Notes: generated from the sequence alone by a model not told the origin. Shown: positions 32,178 through 39,975, numbered from the stretch's first letter. The stretch: DNA of 55,892 nucleotides from Nitratireductor arenosus (GCF_009742725.1 NZ_WPHG01000010.1:1-55892); one strand, 5' to 3'. Program-made: numbers and translations.

Positions 32178-32614
32178 TGCCCCGTTCCTTCGTCCGCCTC
32201 AAGGATCGTCAGCATCGCGGCTCGGAGGCGACGCCGATGTTTTTCCTCCTTGGTCACTCGCACATTGTACCCGGACACGGCCGCCATACTCGCATCGAGC
32301 ATTTCCCTTGTCGGCGAGATTGGAGCGATGACAAGCTGTCGCAAAGCCAAGAACCTGCATAGCCCATCGTAAGTGACAATGCCGTTGGCCAGAAGCGAGT
32401 CAACCGCGCCACGCGAGTCATTTCCTTGCCCGTGCTGCCGCCCCCCGGACCAGCAAGCGGCCACGATCTCCCGAATGTGGTCCGGGTTGTTGATGCCACG
32501 TTGCATCATGACCGTGACAATCGGCAAGCCGAACTCGTGAACACATGCGCGAAGGCCGGACGGCATACGATCTACCGTGTGCAGCGCGTCAATCCGTTTT
32601 TGAGAAAGGGTCAT
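32174..32614 (-). CDS. hypothetical protein
   Basis: 146 residues, soluble and helical (VDRMPSGLRACVHEFGLPIV, NNPDHIREIVAACWSGGRQ), with a basic RRRLRAAMLTILEADEG tail. The NPDHIREIV and WSGGRQ blocks look conserved, but the family is not recognised. It is coupled to the AT-hook protein gene, so they may act together. Confidence 0.6.
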   Translation of the reverse strand: MTLSQKRIDALHTVDRMPSGLRACVHEFGLPIVTVMMQRGINNPDHIREIVAACWSGGRQHGQGNDSRGAVDSLLANGIVTYDGLCRFLALRQLVIAPISPTREMLDASMAAVSGYNVRVTKEEKHRRRLRAAMLTILEADEGTGH

Positions 32615-32650
32615 CGATGAACACCCGCCCCTATCGCCCCGTCCCGCCTT

Positions 32651-32896
32651 CTATTTCAGCATTTCAATTGCTGACCGGACAACTGCGACGATGATGGCCG
32701 ATATCGCCATCAACACTATCAGCACAACTAGAATCGCCCATTGGCCCAAAATCGGGTCTAGTGCCAATGAAAGCCAAAACAGCCCGGCGCCCATCAACGC
32801 GCCGAGAGTCATCATTAGGCTGAGACAAACGACCACGAGAGCCGCCACTTGTAAATTGAATGCGAGATGCCTAAGAAACACTCCTAAGCTTTCCAT
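32651..32896 (-). CDS. small three-helix membrane protein
   Basis: 81 residues from ATG 32896 with three hydrophobic segments (VAALVVVCLSLMMTLGALMGA, then FWLSLALDPILG, and AILVVLIVLMAISAIIVAVV). It is in the leftward early operon, overlapping the zinc-ribbon gene by 13 nt. Unknown; could be an early envelope or exclusion protein. Confidence 0.6.
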   Translation of the reverse strand: MESLGVFLRHLAFNLQVAALVVVCLSLMMTLGALMGAGLFWLSLALDPILGQWAILVVLIVLMAISAIIVAVVRSAIEMLK

Positions 32897-33063
32897 ATCC
32901 GCACCTTCCCCGCCACCATTGTCTCGATTGTGGTCATCCGATACGAGCAACTGACGCATTCTTTACGACGCCGAACGCCCGCTCTCGTGGGTCTTGAATC
33001 GATAGTCTTGAACGGTCTTTTACCACATGCCGGGCAATGAAGGCCCTTTGTCTTCCCCTTCAA
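32884..33063 (-). CDS. NrdR-like zinc-ribbon protein without the ATP-cone
   Basis: 59 residues from a TTG at 33063 that overlaps the preceding stop (TTGA) with GGGGA upstream. It contains CPACG, then a TIDSRPTRAGVRRRKEC-type block and CVSCSYRMTTIE. This is the zinc finger of NrdR, the repressor of ribonucleotide reductase genes that binds NrdR boxes. The usual ATP-cone domain is absent. It may compete with host NrdR or regulate phage DNA; that is inference. Confidence 0.7.
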   Translation of the reverse strand: MKGKTKGLHCPACGKRPFKTIDSRPTRAGVRRRKECVSCSYRMTTIETMVAGKVRIWKA

Positions 33064-33536
33064 CGGGTTATCCCCATTTTCCTTAGTACATAGATGATTG
33101 TCGTGTGGTCTTTGCCGAACATCCACCCGATCTGTGTTGTCGATAAGTGTGTCTTGGCCAGCGCCACGGCCGCTATCGCCTCGTGCCTCGCGCGAACCGC
33201 CGCCTTCGATCTACTCGCACCCATGATATCGGCATAGCCCATGCCATGATATTCGGCGATGGTGGTGATGAGTTCCTTTTCCGATGTCTGGAAACGTTCC
33301 CGGCGTATGACCTCAAGGCGATCCCCCGCATCTTCTTTCATGCGCTCAAGGTTGGCAGCCGCTTCGAGGCTTGCCATCCGTTCCCGGAATATCCTCGCCT
33401 TTTCTGCCCGTTCTTCGGCGCGCTCCCGTTGCTCTTGCTCTCGCTTCGCCTTGGCTTCTTCCGCCCGCTTGATGGCAACCTTCCGGTAAAAATCGGGATT
33501 ATAGCCCCGCTCTATCGCACGCTCGACAATATCCAT
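33060..33536 (-). CDS. DnaA domain IV-like DNA-binding protein
   Basis: 158 residues. The N-terminal half is a long charged helix (KRAEEAKAKREQEQRERAEE). The C-terminal half is a DnaA box-binding domain: SRSKAAVRARHEAIAAVALA, then TTQIGWMFGKDHTTIIYVLRK. No AAA+ domain is present. It could mark the phage origin or compete for host DnaA boxes. Its stop is fused to the start of the zinc-ribbon gene. The start codon has 1-nt overlap with the upstream gene. Confidence 0.85.
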   Translation of the reverse strand: MDIVERAIERGYNPDFYRKVAIKRAEEAKAKREQEQRERAEERAEKARIFRERMASLEAAANLERMKEDAGDRLEVIRRERFQTSEKELITTIAEYHGMGYADIMGASRSKAAVRARHEAIAAVALAKTHLSTTQIGWMFGKDHTTIIYVLRKMGITR

Positions 33537-33922
33537 TATTCACTCGCCTGTTTTCGTTCCCATTGCCTTGAGAAGTGATTTTCCGGTAGCGCGGCCCTTC
33601 GGATCGGCACGACGTTTTCACGCGCCTCCCGCTCGGCTTTCTTCGCCTGATATTCGCGCTCGCGTTCGGCCCAATCGATGTAGGCTTCCTTGTTAAGCCA
33701 TGACGCGACCAGCGGGACAAACTTGCGGTCATCGTCTTTCATGAAGCGAAAGAAACCCCTTGCGCCGTCTATGATGTCTTGTGGATCGGCGCCCATGTCC
33801 ATATGCTTGTTGAAGGCCTTCCGGGCGTCTCCACGACCGTCTGTATGGCGCATGTTGGGTCGCCATATTTCCTCCCAGAACTCTTTGAACAGTTCGTGTT
33901 CTTGAGCCTTGGTTTTTACCAT
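33536..33922 (-). CDS. hypothetical protein, replication region
   Basis: 128 residues from ATG 33922. Helical with Trp-rich N-terminus (FKEFWEEIWRP) and a MGADPQDIIDGARGFFRFMK block, then WLNKEAYIDWAERE and a basic tail with VPIRR. The layout resembles C-terminal parts of phage replication proteins that carry KFVPLVASWLNKEAY-like signatures. It may help load the host replisome; unproven. Confidence 0.55.
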   Translation of the reverse strand: MVKTKAQEHELFKEFWEEIWRPNMRHTDGRGDARKAFNKHMDMGADPQDIIDGARGFFRFMKDDDRKFVPLVASWLNKEAYIDWAEREREYQAKKAEREARENVVPIRRAALPENHFSRQWERKQASE

Positions 33923-33924
33923 TA

Positions 33925-34116
33925 TCAGCCCTCGCCTTCCCGCTCCATATCCCGCTTGGCCCGTCGCCATGCGCTGATGAGCGCTTCCAGATTTTCACGT
34001 TCATATTCGCTTTCATGTGCCGGCCGCTTTGGGCCGTGGTCTTTGAGCCATATGCGTTTTGACCGGCCCATGCGTTCCAGGCGCTCGGCTTCGATGTCTG
34101 GTGGGAGAGTGGTCAT
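33925..34116 (-). CDS. 63-residue charged hypothetical protein
   Basis: Small, basic and helical (MTTLPPDIEAERLERMG to the C-terminal RDMEREGEG). It starts inside the methyltransferase stop region (ATGA overlap, 34113-34116) and ends 2 nt before the next gene. No domain recognised. Confidence 0.55.
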   Translation of the reverse strand: MTTLPPDIEAERLERMGRSKRIWLKDHGPKRPAHESEYERENLEALISAWRRAKRDMEREGEG

Positions 34117-34823
34117 GCAACCGCCCCCTTACGTGTTACATTTCCTAGGTCTTCCGCGAACAAGCCCAAGGATTTGTCACACGGCACTGCGCTGCCGATC
34201 TGATCCAGCACATATCGGCCCCACTGATCTGCCATCGCGGCAGCAATGCCGGCGAAGAAGCGTGATCGTTCTTTCTGCCGGTTGGGGCCGGGAGGCATAC
34301 GCCAGACACGATGGGTCAACTCGGCCGGCTTTTCATGGTGTGAAGGGACAAGGGCCGGCAGGTTCTTCAACCACAGACAGGTGCGCTTGGCTTCAGGGTC
34401 ACCGAACTGCCAAGGCTGCACCGATTGTGTATGCTCCCGAAAGCTCTTTATCCGCTTTTTTGCGTGTTTATGCATAACCGGGTTCTCAACCGCGATCCGT
34501 TCGATAGGCGCGTTCCAGAGGTCAGAGAACAGCGCTGCGCCTTCCTCCAGTTCCGCCCACATTTCTTCATGTGTTCTGCCCGGCGGCGGGGTGTGAAGCC
34601 AACGAACACCGCTGTTACACAGGCGCGTGCACGGCGGGTGAGCGACGATCAGCATATCCCACCCGTCGTGAAGCACCGACCGCACATCAGCACGGATATG
34701 GCGGTTGCTGCCGTCCTCCGCTGGGAGAAGGTCACACGACCACGCGTCATGACCGCGCGCCAGAAAGGCATTACGGACAGTACCGGAAAACTCGCACGCT
34801 ATCAGCACCTTGAGCCCGCTCAT
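34113..34823 (-). CDS. cytosine-C5 DNA methyltransferase-like protein
   Basis: 236 residues. AdoMet motif I variant at the start (VLIACEFSGTVRNAF), catalytic PC dipeptide in AHPPCTRLC, and IAVENPV in place of the ENV motif. It is shorter than restriction-type enzymes and lacks an obvious target-recognition domain, like many phage DNA cytosine methylases. It probably protects phage DNA or regulates it. Coupled to the DUF1064 gene by ATGA. Confidence 0.75.
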   Translation of the reverse strand: MSGLKVLIACEFSGTVRNAFLARGHDAWSCDLLPAEDGSNRHIRADVRSVLHDGWDMLIVAHPPCTRLCNSGVRWLHTPPPGRTHEEMWAELEEGAALFSDLWNAPIERIAVENPVMHKHAKKRIKSFREHTQSVQPWQFGDPEAKRTCLWLKNLPALVPSHHEKPAELTHRVWRMPPGPNRQKERSRFFAGIAAAMADQWGRYVLDQIGSAVPCDKSLGLFAEDLGNVTRKGAVA

Positions 34824-35176
34824 ATCTCCACGACCCTCAGCCCCGGATACATCGCCTCGACAATCGCCTTCTTGAGCTTGTACGTGTCGGTGCGAAATCC
34901 CTTAGCGTCCTCGACAACCCGCTTTTCGCCATCCCAATATGCGAAATCGGCTACGTATTTGGCTTGCCGTCCGTTCGGAAAACCGCGCGATCTGATCAGC
35001 ACCGGACGGCCGTCTATCGCCAGCTTGAATGCGGGCTGCAATTCCAGATGCGTTATCTCGCCGGCCTTTTGAAGCAGGCGAAGCTCGCAATAGCGGTTGG
35101 CCTCCTTCTTGCTCGCGAAGGTGATGCCGTCGATTGTGGTTTTGGTGGCACCGTATTTGTTGCGTCTTGCCCTCAA
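34820..35176 (-). CDS. DUF1064 nuclease-like protein
   Basis: 118 residues from a TTG at 35176 that overlaps the upstream stop (TTGA) and follows GGAGAGGCGGC. It shows RRNKYGATKTTIDGITFASKKEA, an E in ANRYCELRLL, then KYVADFAYWD and RVVEDAKGFRTDTYKLKK. This D/E-xK arrangement is the PD-(D/E)XK fold of DUF1064, thought to process DNA branches or ends. No biochemical role is proven for this family member. Confidence 0.75.
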   Translation of the reverse strand: MRARRNKYGATKTTIDGITFASKKEANRYCELRLLQKAGEITHLELQPAFKLAIDGRPVLIRSRGFPNGRQAKYVADFAYWDGEKRVVEDAKGFRTDTYKLKKAIVEAMYPGLRVVEI

Positions 35177-35763
35177 GCCGCCTCTCCATCGAATAGACCA
35201 TCTCGTAAGCCGGTCTGGTTGCCCCACGCCGCCCAGCCGGGCCTTGAAAGACGCGAGAACAGTTCAAGGTATGGACCGCCTGTCAGGGCTTCTATCCGCT
35301 CGTATTGCTCATCAGGCTTTGCCGAGTGCCGACCCCGCCCGCAAAAGATAGCTTGCTCAACGCCCTTGCTGGTCCGAGGAGGCTTTCCCCTCGTGAATAA
35401 CCAGCACTGTTCCGTCTGTTTGCGTGTCCAGTAGCCCATACCGACCTTTGGCACGATGCCCTCGTTGCGTCCCTTGAACCAGACAAAAGCGCACGTCTTA
35501 AACTCGAATCCCCACGCCTTTCCGAGCGCCAATGCCTCATCGAAATGGCTATCCACAACCCACATGAACAGCGCGCAATCCTTCGCCGCGACCGATGCCA
35601 CCGGGATCGTCGCCATATCCTCGAATGAGGCAACAACGTAGTGGTCCTCAGCGCCCCGATGCGGAGTCGTGCCGGACTTCTTGTTATACGTCTTGAATGA
35701 CCATGGCGGATCAGCAAGGATTGAGCAGAACCCACCATCGATCTGTGGCAGTGGCATCACCAA
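35173..35763 (-). CDS. MT-A70 family adenine methyltransferase
   Basis: 196 residues. It has the DPPW catalytic motif (ILADPPWSFKTYN), a VVDSHFDEALALGKAWGFEF helix, and the WTRKQTEQCWLFTRG block typical of MT-A70/Ime4 phage N6-adenine methylases. It would modify phage DNA against host restriction. It forms a module with the DUF1064 and cytosine methyltransferase genes. Confidence 0.85.
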   Translation of the reverse strand: MVMPLPQIDGGFCSILADPPWSFKTYNKKSGTTPHRGAEDHYVVASFEDMATIPVASVAAKDCALFMWVVDSHFDEALALGKAWGFEFKTCAFVWFKGRNEGIVPKVGMGYWTRKQTEQCWLFTRGKPPRTSKGVEQAIFCGRGRHSAKPDEQYERIEALTGGPYLELFSRLSRPGWAAWGNQTGLRDGLFDGEAA

Positions 35764-35939
35764 TCCGACTCTCCATCCACAAACACGGCGCTTTCAGAAG
35801 CCGGAAAGTTCGGCGCATAGGTCCAGACCAGCCAGCTCAGAACGCCGAACAGGCCCGCGATAACGGCGAACGAGCACAGGCATACGATCCAGTCCGCATA
35901 CGGACCGCTTTCGCCTGTGTAGTCGTCTTCATTGTTCAT
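35757..35939 (-). CDS. small single-helix membrane protein
   Basis: 60 residues: acidic N-terminus (MNNEDDYTGESGPYADW), one transmembrane helix (IVCLCSFAVIAGLFGVLSWLVW), acidic tail. It overlaps the MT-A70 start by 7 nt. Unknown function. Confidence 0.6.
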   Translation of the reverse strand: MNNEDDYTGESGPYADWIVCLCSFAVIAGLFGVLSWLVWTYAPNFPASESAVFVDGESDW

Positions 35940-35951
35940 GATGGCGTCCCC

Positions 35952-37046
35952 TTAGATACGCATTGGCATCAGAACGATGCGCAGCGGGTCATCGTCGGCC
36001 GTTATTACGCTTGGAGACGAGCCTATCCCGCCATCATCCGGCGATGCGGCAAACGTCACAGCGTCGCCTCGAAGTGCCGACAGGACTTCGATCAGGTATC
36101 GGCCGTTAAAGCCGACCCTGAAGTTTCCGAGTTGGGGGGTTACGCATGGAATGGCCTCGCGGCCACAACTGTCACCGACACCGCGCACCATTGTCAGGCG
36201 ATCATCCGATCCGCTGAGGACAACAGGATTGCCCCCAAACTGATCTAGAGACGAAAGGCGCCGCAGCGCAGCGATAGCGTCTAGCCGGCCAAGGCGCGCG
36301 TATGGAACGGGCAACTTCGGGATGACCCGCGCAACATCGGGATAGGTCCCCTTGATGCAATGCGTCGTGAAAACTAGCCCGTCATATTCGAACCGCGCCC
36401 TTCTTTCATCGGGTGAATAGACGGACGCTTTTGGTTCATGCTTGCGCTTTGCCAGAAAAGCCACCGCTTCGTAGGGTAGGATTGCGCCCTCCGCGCCGTT
36501 TGGCATAAACGGGATGGACAGATACGCCAATCGGTGGCCGTCCGTCGCCACCACCAATGGCTCGCCATCGAGATTAATCGTCGCTACGCCATTGAGATAG
36601 TAGCGCATCTCTTCCGTCGATGCCGCGAACATCACCCGCTTGAGCGCGGCGGCGAAGCCGGCGTTATCCATTGCGGAACGGTCGCCCTCGACCTTCTCCA
36701 TGTCGCTTGGAAAATCAGACGCGGCATAGGATGGAAGCTGGTATTCGCTACCGTTGAATTTGATCACGGCAAGCGAAGAGTCATCGGTGATCTCTACAAC
36801 CTCGTCGCGTGGGATATGGCGGGCAAGTCCGGCCAGCGAATGGCAGTCAATTGCCGCCGCGCCGCGCGTCTTGCCTACCGTTGGCAACGCGATGTCCGCG
36901 CGCATACCCACTCCGCCCAGAACAGACAGCGTGCCATTTTCCAGCTTCACGGCACCCAAAATTGGGATATTCCCTCTGCGCTGTACCAGCCCGCCAACAA
37001 TGCCGAGCGCGTCCGCGAGGCTACCTGCATTCGTCTTCATCTGCAT
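35952..37046 (-). CDS. DNA polymerase III beta subunit (sliding clamp) homologue
   Basis: 364 residues, close to the usual 366-380 of DnaN. Three repeated clamp domains are visible: an N-terminal block around RRGNIPILGAVKLENGTL, a middle one around YYLNGVATINLDGEPLVVATDGHRL, and the C-terminal FNGRYLIEVLSALRGDAVTF and VLMPMRI, the latter equivalent to the conserved DnaN end. A clamp tethers the replicase to DNA. The phage has no polymerase gene, so it must serve the host Pol III or other clamp clients. Confidence 0.88.
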   Translation of the reverse strand: MQMKTNAGSLADALGIVGGLVQRRGNIPILGAVKLENGTLSVLGGVGMRADIALPTVGKTRGAAAIDCHSLAGLARHIPRDEVVEITDDSSLAVIKFNGSEYQLPSYAASDFPSDMEKVEGDRSAMDNAGFAAALKRVMFAASTEEMRYYLNGVATINLDGEPLVVATDGHRLAYLSIPFMPNGAEGAILPYEAVAFLAKRKHEPKASVYSPDERRARFEYDGLVFTTHCIKGTYPDVARVIPKLPVPYARLGRLDAIAALRRLSSLDQFGGNPVVLSGSDDRLTMVRGVGDSCGREAIPCVTPQLGNFRVGFNGRYLIEVLSALRGDAVTFAASPDDGGIGSSPSVITADDDPLRIVLMPMRI

Positions 37047-37075
37047 GATGGCGTCCTTTCGCCCGTGCGGTTTGT

Positions 37076-37432
37076 CTATTCCAGTTCCTGCTTGAGGCGG
37101 CTTTTGATGATGGCCTTGAGGTCGGTCATCATTTCTATCGCCTCCGGTGATGTGACGACCGTCTCACCAATCTCGGATGCAGCGATCATGTAGATGGTGC
37201 GACTGCTGGGCGTGATTGTGTGGACAGCGGCGAAAAGCGCCGTAACCAACGCCCACACGCCCACCAGTCGTGACGCGGCCCGCACGCTAATTTCGTCAAG
37301 GCTGATCGCTACTGCGATAAACATCATCCCGGCAATGCCGACCATCACCAAGATTATTGACATAGCGCCCGCCCAAGCGCTGACCTTATCCGCTACTTCC
37401 GCCAGATAGATCAGCCATGAAAGATTGTTCAT
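37076..37432 (-). CDS. membrane protein with amphipathic tail
   Basis: 118 residues with two transmembrane helices (AGAMSIILVMVGIAGMMFIAVAI and LVGVWALVTALFAAVHT), then a soluble helical C-terminus (IEMMTDLKAIIKSRLKQ). Leftward early gene. Unknown function; similar proteins occur beside replication genes in other phages. Confidence 0.6.
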   Translation of the reverse strand: MNNLSWLIYLAEVADKVSAWAGAMSIILVMVGIAGMMFIAVAISLDEISVRAASRLVGVWALVTALFAAVHTITPSSRTIYMIAASEIGETVVTSPEAIEMMTDLKAIIKSRLKQELE

Positions 37433-37813
37433 CTATCCGTCCTTTCCAACTCCGGGGCTATCCACGCCGCCCAAGCCGCGCGCGAACGCCCTATGCGTAG
37501 CCATCTGCGGGCCATGAAACGCCTCATCCGCCATGGCAAGAGAAGTCTCCAGGAACGCCAGCCGGTCTTGTAGTTCCTTGTATTCACGCCGTGCCCCTTC
37601 AATCTCTGCCGCACGCAAAGCGTCGGCTTCTTCCGCATCAATGCGCGCCGCCGTACCTTCCCAGATCGACCGCGCACGCCTCGGGGTAAAGTCCTTGGAC
37701 ACGCGCCGGCTGATGAAACGGTGGGCCTCATACAGCGCGGCCTTTGCGCTTCCATAGCGGCGCGTCGGGAACGCATCCCGCATCATGCCCTGATAGAAGG
37801 CCGTGTCACTCAT
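37433..37813 (-). CDS. helical hypothetical protein
   Basis: 126 residues from ATG 37813. N-terminal RRYGSAKAALYEAHRFISRR and TPRRARSIWEGTAARID form a small basic helical domain; the remainder is a coiled coil (EADALRAAEIEGARREYKEL). It belongs to a widespread alphaproteobacterial phage protein type with a WEGTAARI signature; role unknown. Confidence 0.65.
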   Translation of the reverse strand: MSDTAFYQGMMRDAFPTRRYGSAKAALYEAHRFISRRVSKDFTPRRARSIWEGTAARIDAEEADALRAAEIEGARREYKELQDRLAFLETSLAMADEAFHGPQMATHRAFARGLGGVDSPGVGKDG

Positions 37814-38029
37814 ACCCGTTTTCCTGTCACGCTTTCCCAACACCCTGTCATCATCCTTCGCTACGTTTCCGTTCGTAGCGAACTGACCATGATAGGAACT
37901 CAAATGAGCCATGCACCGATCCGCCAAGACCTGTTTGCAGGGCTCGTCAATGAACCTGTTTCAGCCGGTCTTTCGCCAGCCGAAAAGGAGACCGATCACA
38001 CACAAAAGCAGCGTGGACCCGATCCCGCA

Positions 38030-38200
38030 TTACCCATCCGCGACCCCGTTCCAGCGAATGACAATCGACCCTCTTTCGCTGGTGAGGTTGCCGGCTTTAC
38101 GAGCCTTGGCCTCGAAGTGGCGCGCTTGCTTACTGGAATAGGCAGCGCCGGCCATAAAGGAGGCGAGGATGGCGATTGAAGTGACCATGAGCCAAGTCAT
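38030..38200 (-). CDS. 56-residue membrane protein
   Basis: The ATG at 38200 overlaps the stop of the upstream gene (ATGA), which supports this strand over a longer plus-strand frame. One N-terminal helix (WLMVTSIAILASFMAGAAY) is followed by a basic soluble part ending GSIVIRWNGVADG. It is one of a chain of tiny overlapping genes. The 216 nt to the next gene (37814-38029) hold only short frames and nothing I can assign. Confidence 0.6.
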   Translation of the reverse strand: MTWLMVTSIAILASFMAGAAYSSKQARHFEAKARKAGNLTSERGSIVIRWNGVADG

Positions 38201-38412
38201 TTGCCGCTTTCCTTCGTCACCATTGAAACGACTGCCCCGATCAGGACACCAGCCATCAGAAACGGCCAAACGGCACACAGCGCCACGATAACCGGTGGTC
38301 TAGGCCGCTTGTCAGCCTCACTCTCAAACGCCAAATAGGCCGCTACAGTGAACGTCGCCATGCCCGTCACGTACAGGAAGCCGATCAATGAAACTGCAAG
38401 CCACATCGTCAT
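38197..38412 (-). CDS. 71-residue two-helix membrane protein
   Basis: Starts MTMWLAVSLIGFLYVTGMAT and has a second hydrophobic helix (IVALCAVWPFLMAGVLIGAVV). Linked by ATGA overlaps on both sides. Resembles small phage membrane proteins with an AVWPF motif; function unknown. Confidence 0.65.
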   Translation of the reverse strand: MTMWLAVSLIGFLYVTGMATFTVAAYLAFESEADKRPRPPVIVALCAVWPFLMAGVLIGAVVSMVTKESGK

Positions 38413-38555
38413 GCGCCCAACCCTTCCATGACAAGCCAGATGACGCCAGCCAATGACAATGCAGATTCGAAGTCCTCGCCTCGATAAAGTCGCACGAGCG
38501 CGATTCCTAACCATGCCAGAACAGCCACAAAACCGAAACCATGCAAGATCGTCAT
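38409..38555 (-). CDS. 48-residue membrane-associated peptide
   Basis: A short frame bracketed by ATGA overlaps at both ends. The N-terminal half (MTILHGFGFVAVLAWLGIAL) is a membrane helix; the C-terminal half is amphipathic (ALSLAGVIWLVMEGLG). Its reality rests on the double overlap in a series of four. Confidence 0.6.
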   Translation of the reverse strand: MTILHGFGFVAVLAWLGIALVRLYRGEDFESALSLAGVIWLVMEGLGA

Positions 38556-38767
38556 GCCTCTTCCTCCTGATAGGCTGGATCGATAACGGCGCCGAGCTGG
38601 TCGGCCTTGGTCTCGATCTTATCCGGGCAATCGCGTGAGAAATCCGCCCATGAAATCGGTAGTGTTGCGCCCTTCCATTCCGCTGCACTCAAGGCGCGCG
38701 GACATCCATGATTGGCGCATGTGGCCTGATATGCCGTGCAGAATGTTTGATCGCGATGGCAGATCAT
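38552..38767 (-). CDS. 71-residue Cys-rich protein
   Basis: Contains CHRDQTFCTAYQATCANHGC near the N-terminus, a four-Cys cluster that could hold a metal, and a later DCPDK. The C-terminal end is acidic. Part of the same overlapping chain. No known family; a small zinc protein is possible. Confidence 0.65.
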   Translation of the reverse strand: MICHRDQTFCTAYQATCANHGCPRALSAAEWKGATLPISWADFSRDCPDKIETKADQLGAVIDPAYQEEEA

Positions 38768-38937
38768 TGCTGGCCATCCTTGTCCTGGATCGCTTTGATG
38801 ACATCACTGGCGGCGAACAAGACAACTGCGCAAACAAGAGTGCCTGCAGATAAAATGGTCACTTCCCCATCCACGTAGTACATGATGACGCTCGTGCCCA
38901 ACCAAACAAAGCCCCAGAAAGTTTGTTTTGCTGCCAT
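38764..38937 (-). CDS. 57-residue two-helix membrane protein
   Basis: MAAKQTFWGFVWLGTSVIM and VTILSAGTLVCAVVLFAASDV give two membrane helices; a polar tail follows. ATGA overlap downstream and a single-base overlap upstream. Unknown function. Confidence 0.6.
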   Translation of the reverse strand: MAAKQTFWGFVWLGTSVIMYYVDGEVTILSAGTLVCAVVLFAASDVIKAIQDKDGQQ

Positions 38938-39239
38938 CACGCACCCACCCTTTCCCAAGGACCAGGAACCGTGTTCAAATGCCGGCGGAATACATCGAGA
39001 CGGGTTTCATCAAGGGGCTTGAAGCACTTCGAATGAAACATGGGCTCTCCGCCGCTCTCGACTGGGCATTCATCGAATCCGAGATAAGTCCCGATATAGA
39101 CAATGTCGCCAACCATCTCGTCTGCTTCAACCGATTTGATCGTATAAACCTTGCCGCGCTCGGGATGGTACTGACATGGCTGGCCCCAATCATCACGAAT
39201 ACACACCACGCGCATTCCGGGCTGAGGATCGTATGACAT
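38937..39239 (-). CDS. 100-residue hypothetical protein, SH3/KOW-like
   Basis: Chosen start ATG 39239, giving MSYDPQPGMRVVCIRDDWGQ, a typical start of small beta proteins; the frame is open far upstream without a clear start. GKVYTIKSVEA and IVYIGTYLGFDECP follow with a beta-barrel feel, then a helical tail ending in VPGPWERVGA. It ends in the next gene start. Confidence 0.6.
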   Translation of the reverse strand: MSYDPQPGMRVVCIRDDWGQPCQYHPERGKVYTIKSVEADEMVGDIVYIGTYLGFDECPVESGGEPMFHSKCFKPLDETRLDVFRRHLNTVPGPWERVGA

Positions 39240-39258
39240 TACACAGCCCTCCATGGCT

Positions 39259-39630
39259 CTACGTGCTTTGCCGTAAACGGCGAATAGGCGACGGCTTGTC
39301 TCGATTTGCTGCTGCGTATTCCCCCAGCATGGGGCCCCGACCGCGATCCGCCGTACAAACGGATTCGCTTTTTGCGCCAGCGGCATCGAGACTTGGTATG
39401 CTCGGGCAGCCGTCATTGCCCGCCGAAAGGTGCGGGTCAGGGGAATTAGGTGCGGTGCTTTTGTCGCCATGGCGCACCGCAGGCCATGTTCCGCCCACGA
39501 CAGCCGCATCTTCGTCGTGGTGCGAACCTGTATTGGTCGCCGGGGAGAGCGCGGGAGAAACACCCTCCCCGGCTGTGGTCGTCTCGCGGGAGGAAGCTAC
39601 GAGACGATTGGTGTTTGTGTGATCAGTCAT
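39259..39630 (-). CDS. hypothetical disordered protein
   Basis: 123 residues, rich in Ser, Thr, Ala, Gly and Pro (MTDHTNTNRLVASSRETTTA). No domain. The start is supported by GGAGGCGAG, which lies inside the last codons of the upstream gene (TGGE-stop). It may be a linker-like or regulatory protein; coding status is moderately supported. Confidence 0.5.
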   Translation of the reverse strand: MTDHTNTNRLVASSRETTTAGEGVSPALSPATNTGSHHDEDAAVVGGTWPAVRHGDKSTAPNSPDPHLSAGNDGCPSIPSLDAAGAKSESVCTADRGRGPMLGEYAAANRDKPSPIRRLRQST

Positions 39631-39636
39631 GTCCGC

Positions 39637-39975
39637 TCACTCGCCTCCAGTAGCTTTGGAGATGGCGGCGCGGGCGAATGCTTCGGCTTCCGCCGTTTCC
39701 TTGCAGCCCCAAGCGGGTTCGCTATGGTTGCCGTCTGCAATCGCCGGGCAAGCAAGAAGCTTCTCCAGCGCCTCCAGAAGATCGCGCGCGGCGTCCCGAA
39801 TTTTTGCGTCGCGCCGGCGCGCTTCCATCGCGGACGAAATTTGACGCCGGATTTCTTCCACGAGGAGCCGGCAATCATCGTTCGGGCAATAGTCATCCCC
39901 GATAGGAGCGCCCGCATTTTTCAACGGTGTGCCGCAGCCGGGGCAATTGTTCGGAGCATCCGCTTTCTTGCTCAT
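39637..39975 (-). CDS. zinc-ribbon protein with KATGGE C-terminal module
   Basis: 112 residues from ATG 39975. An N-terminal ribbon NCPGCGTPL with YCPNDDCRLL gives four Cys. A helical linker follows, then a C-terminal module DLLEALEKLLAC to RAAISKATGGE shared with the products of 44875 and 45180. It is the first gene of the block left of the operator palindromes at 39993-40089. Confidence 0.65.
   Translation of the reverse strand: MSKKADAPNNCPGCGTPLKNAGAPIGDDYCPNDDCRLLVEEIRRQISSAMEARRRDAKIRDAARDLLEALEKLLACPAIADGNHSEPAWGCKETAEAEAFARAAISKATGGE

Noticed and set aside
37862-38179. Plus-strand frame opposite the small membrane genes (contains PVPANDNRP)
   Set aside because: The minus-strand gene at 38030-38200 is tied to its neighbour by an ATGA overlap, and no plus-strand ribosome site or promoter is visible.
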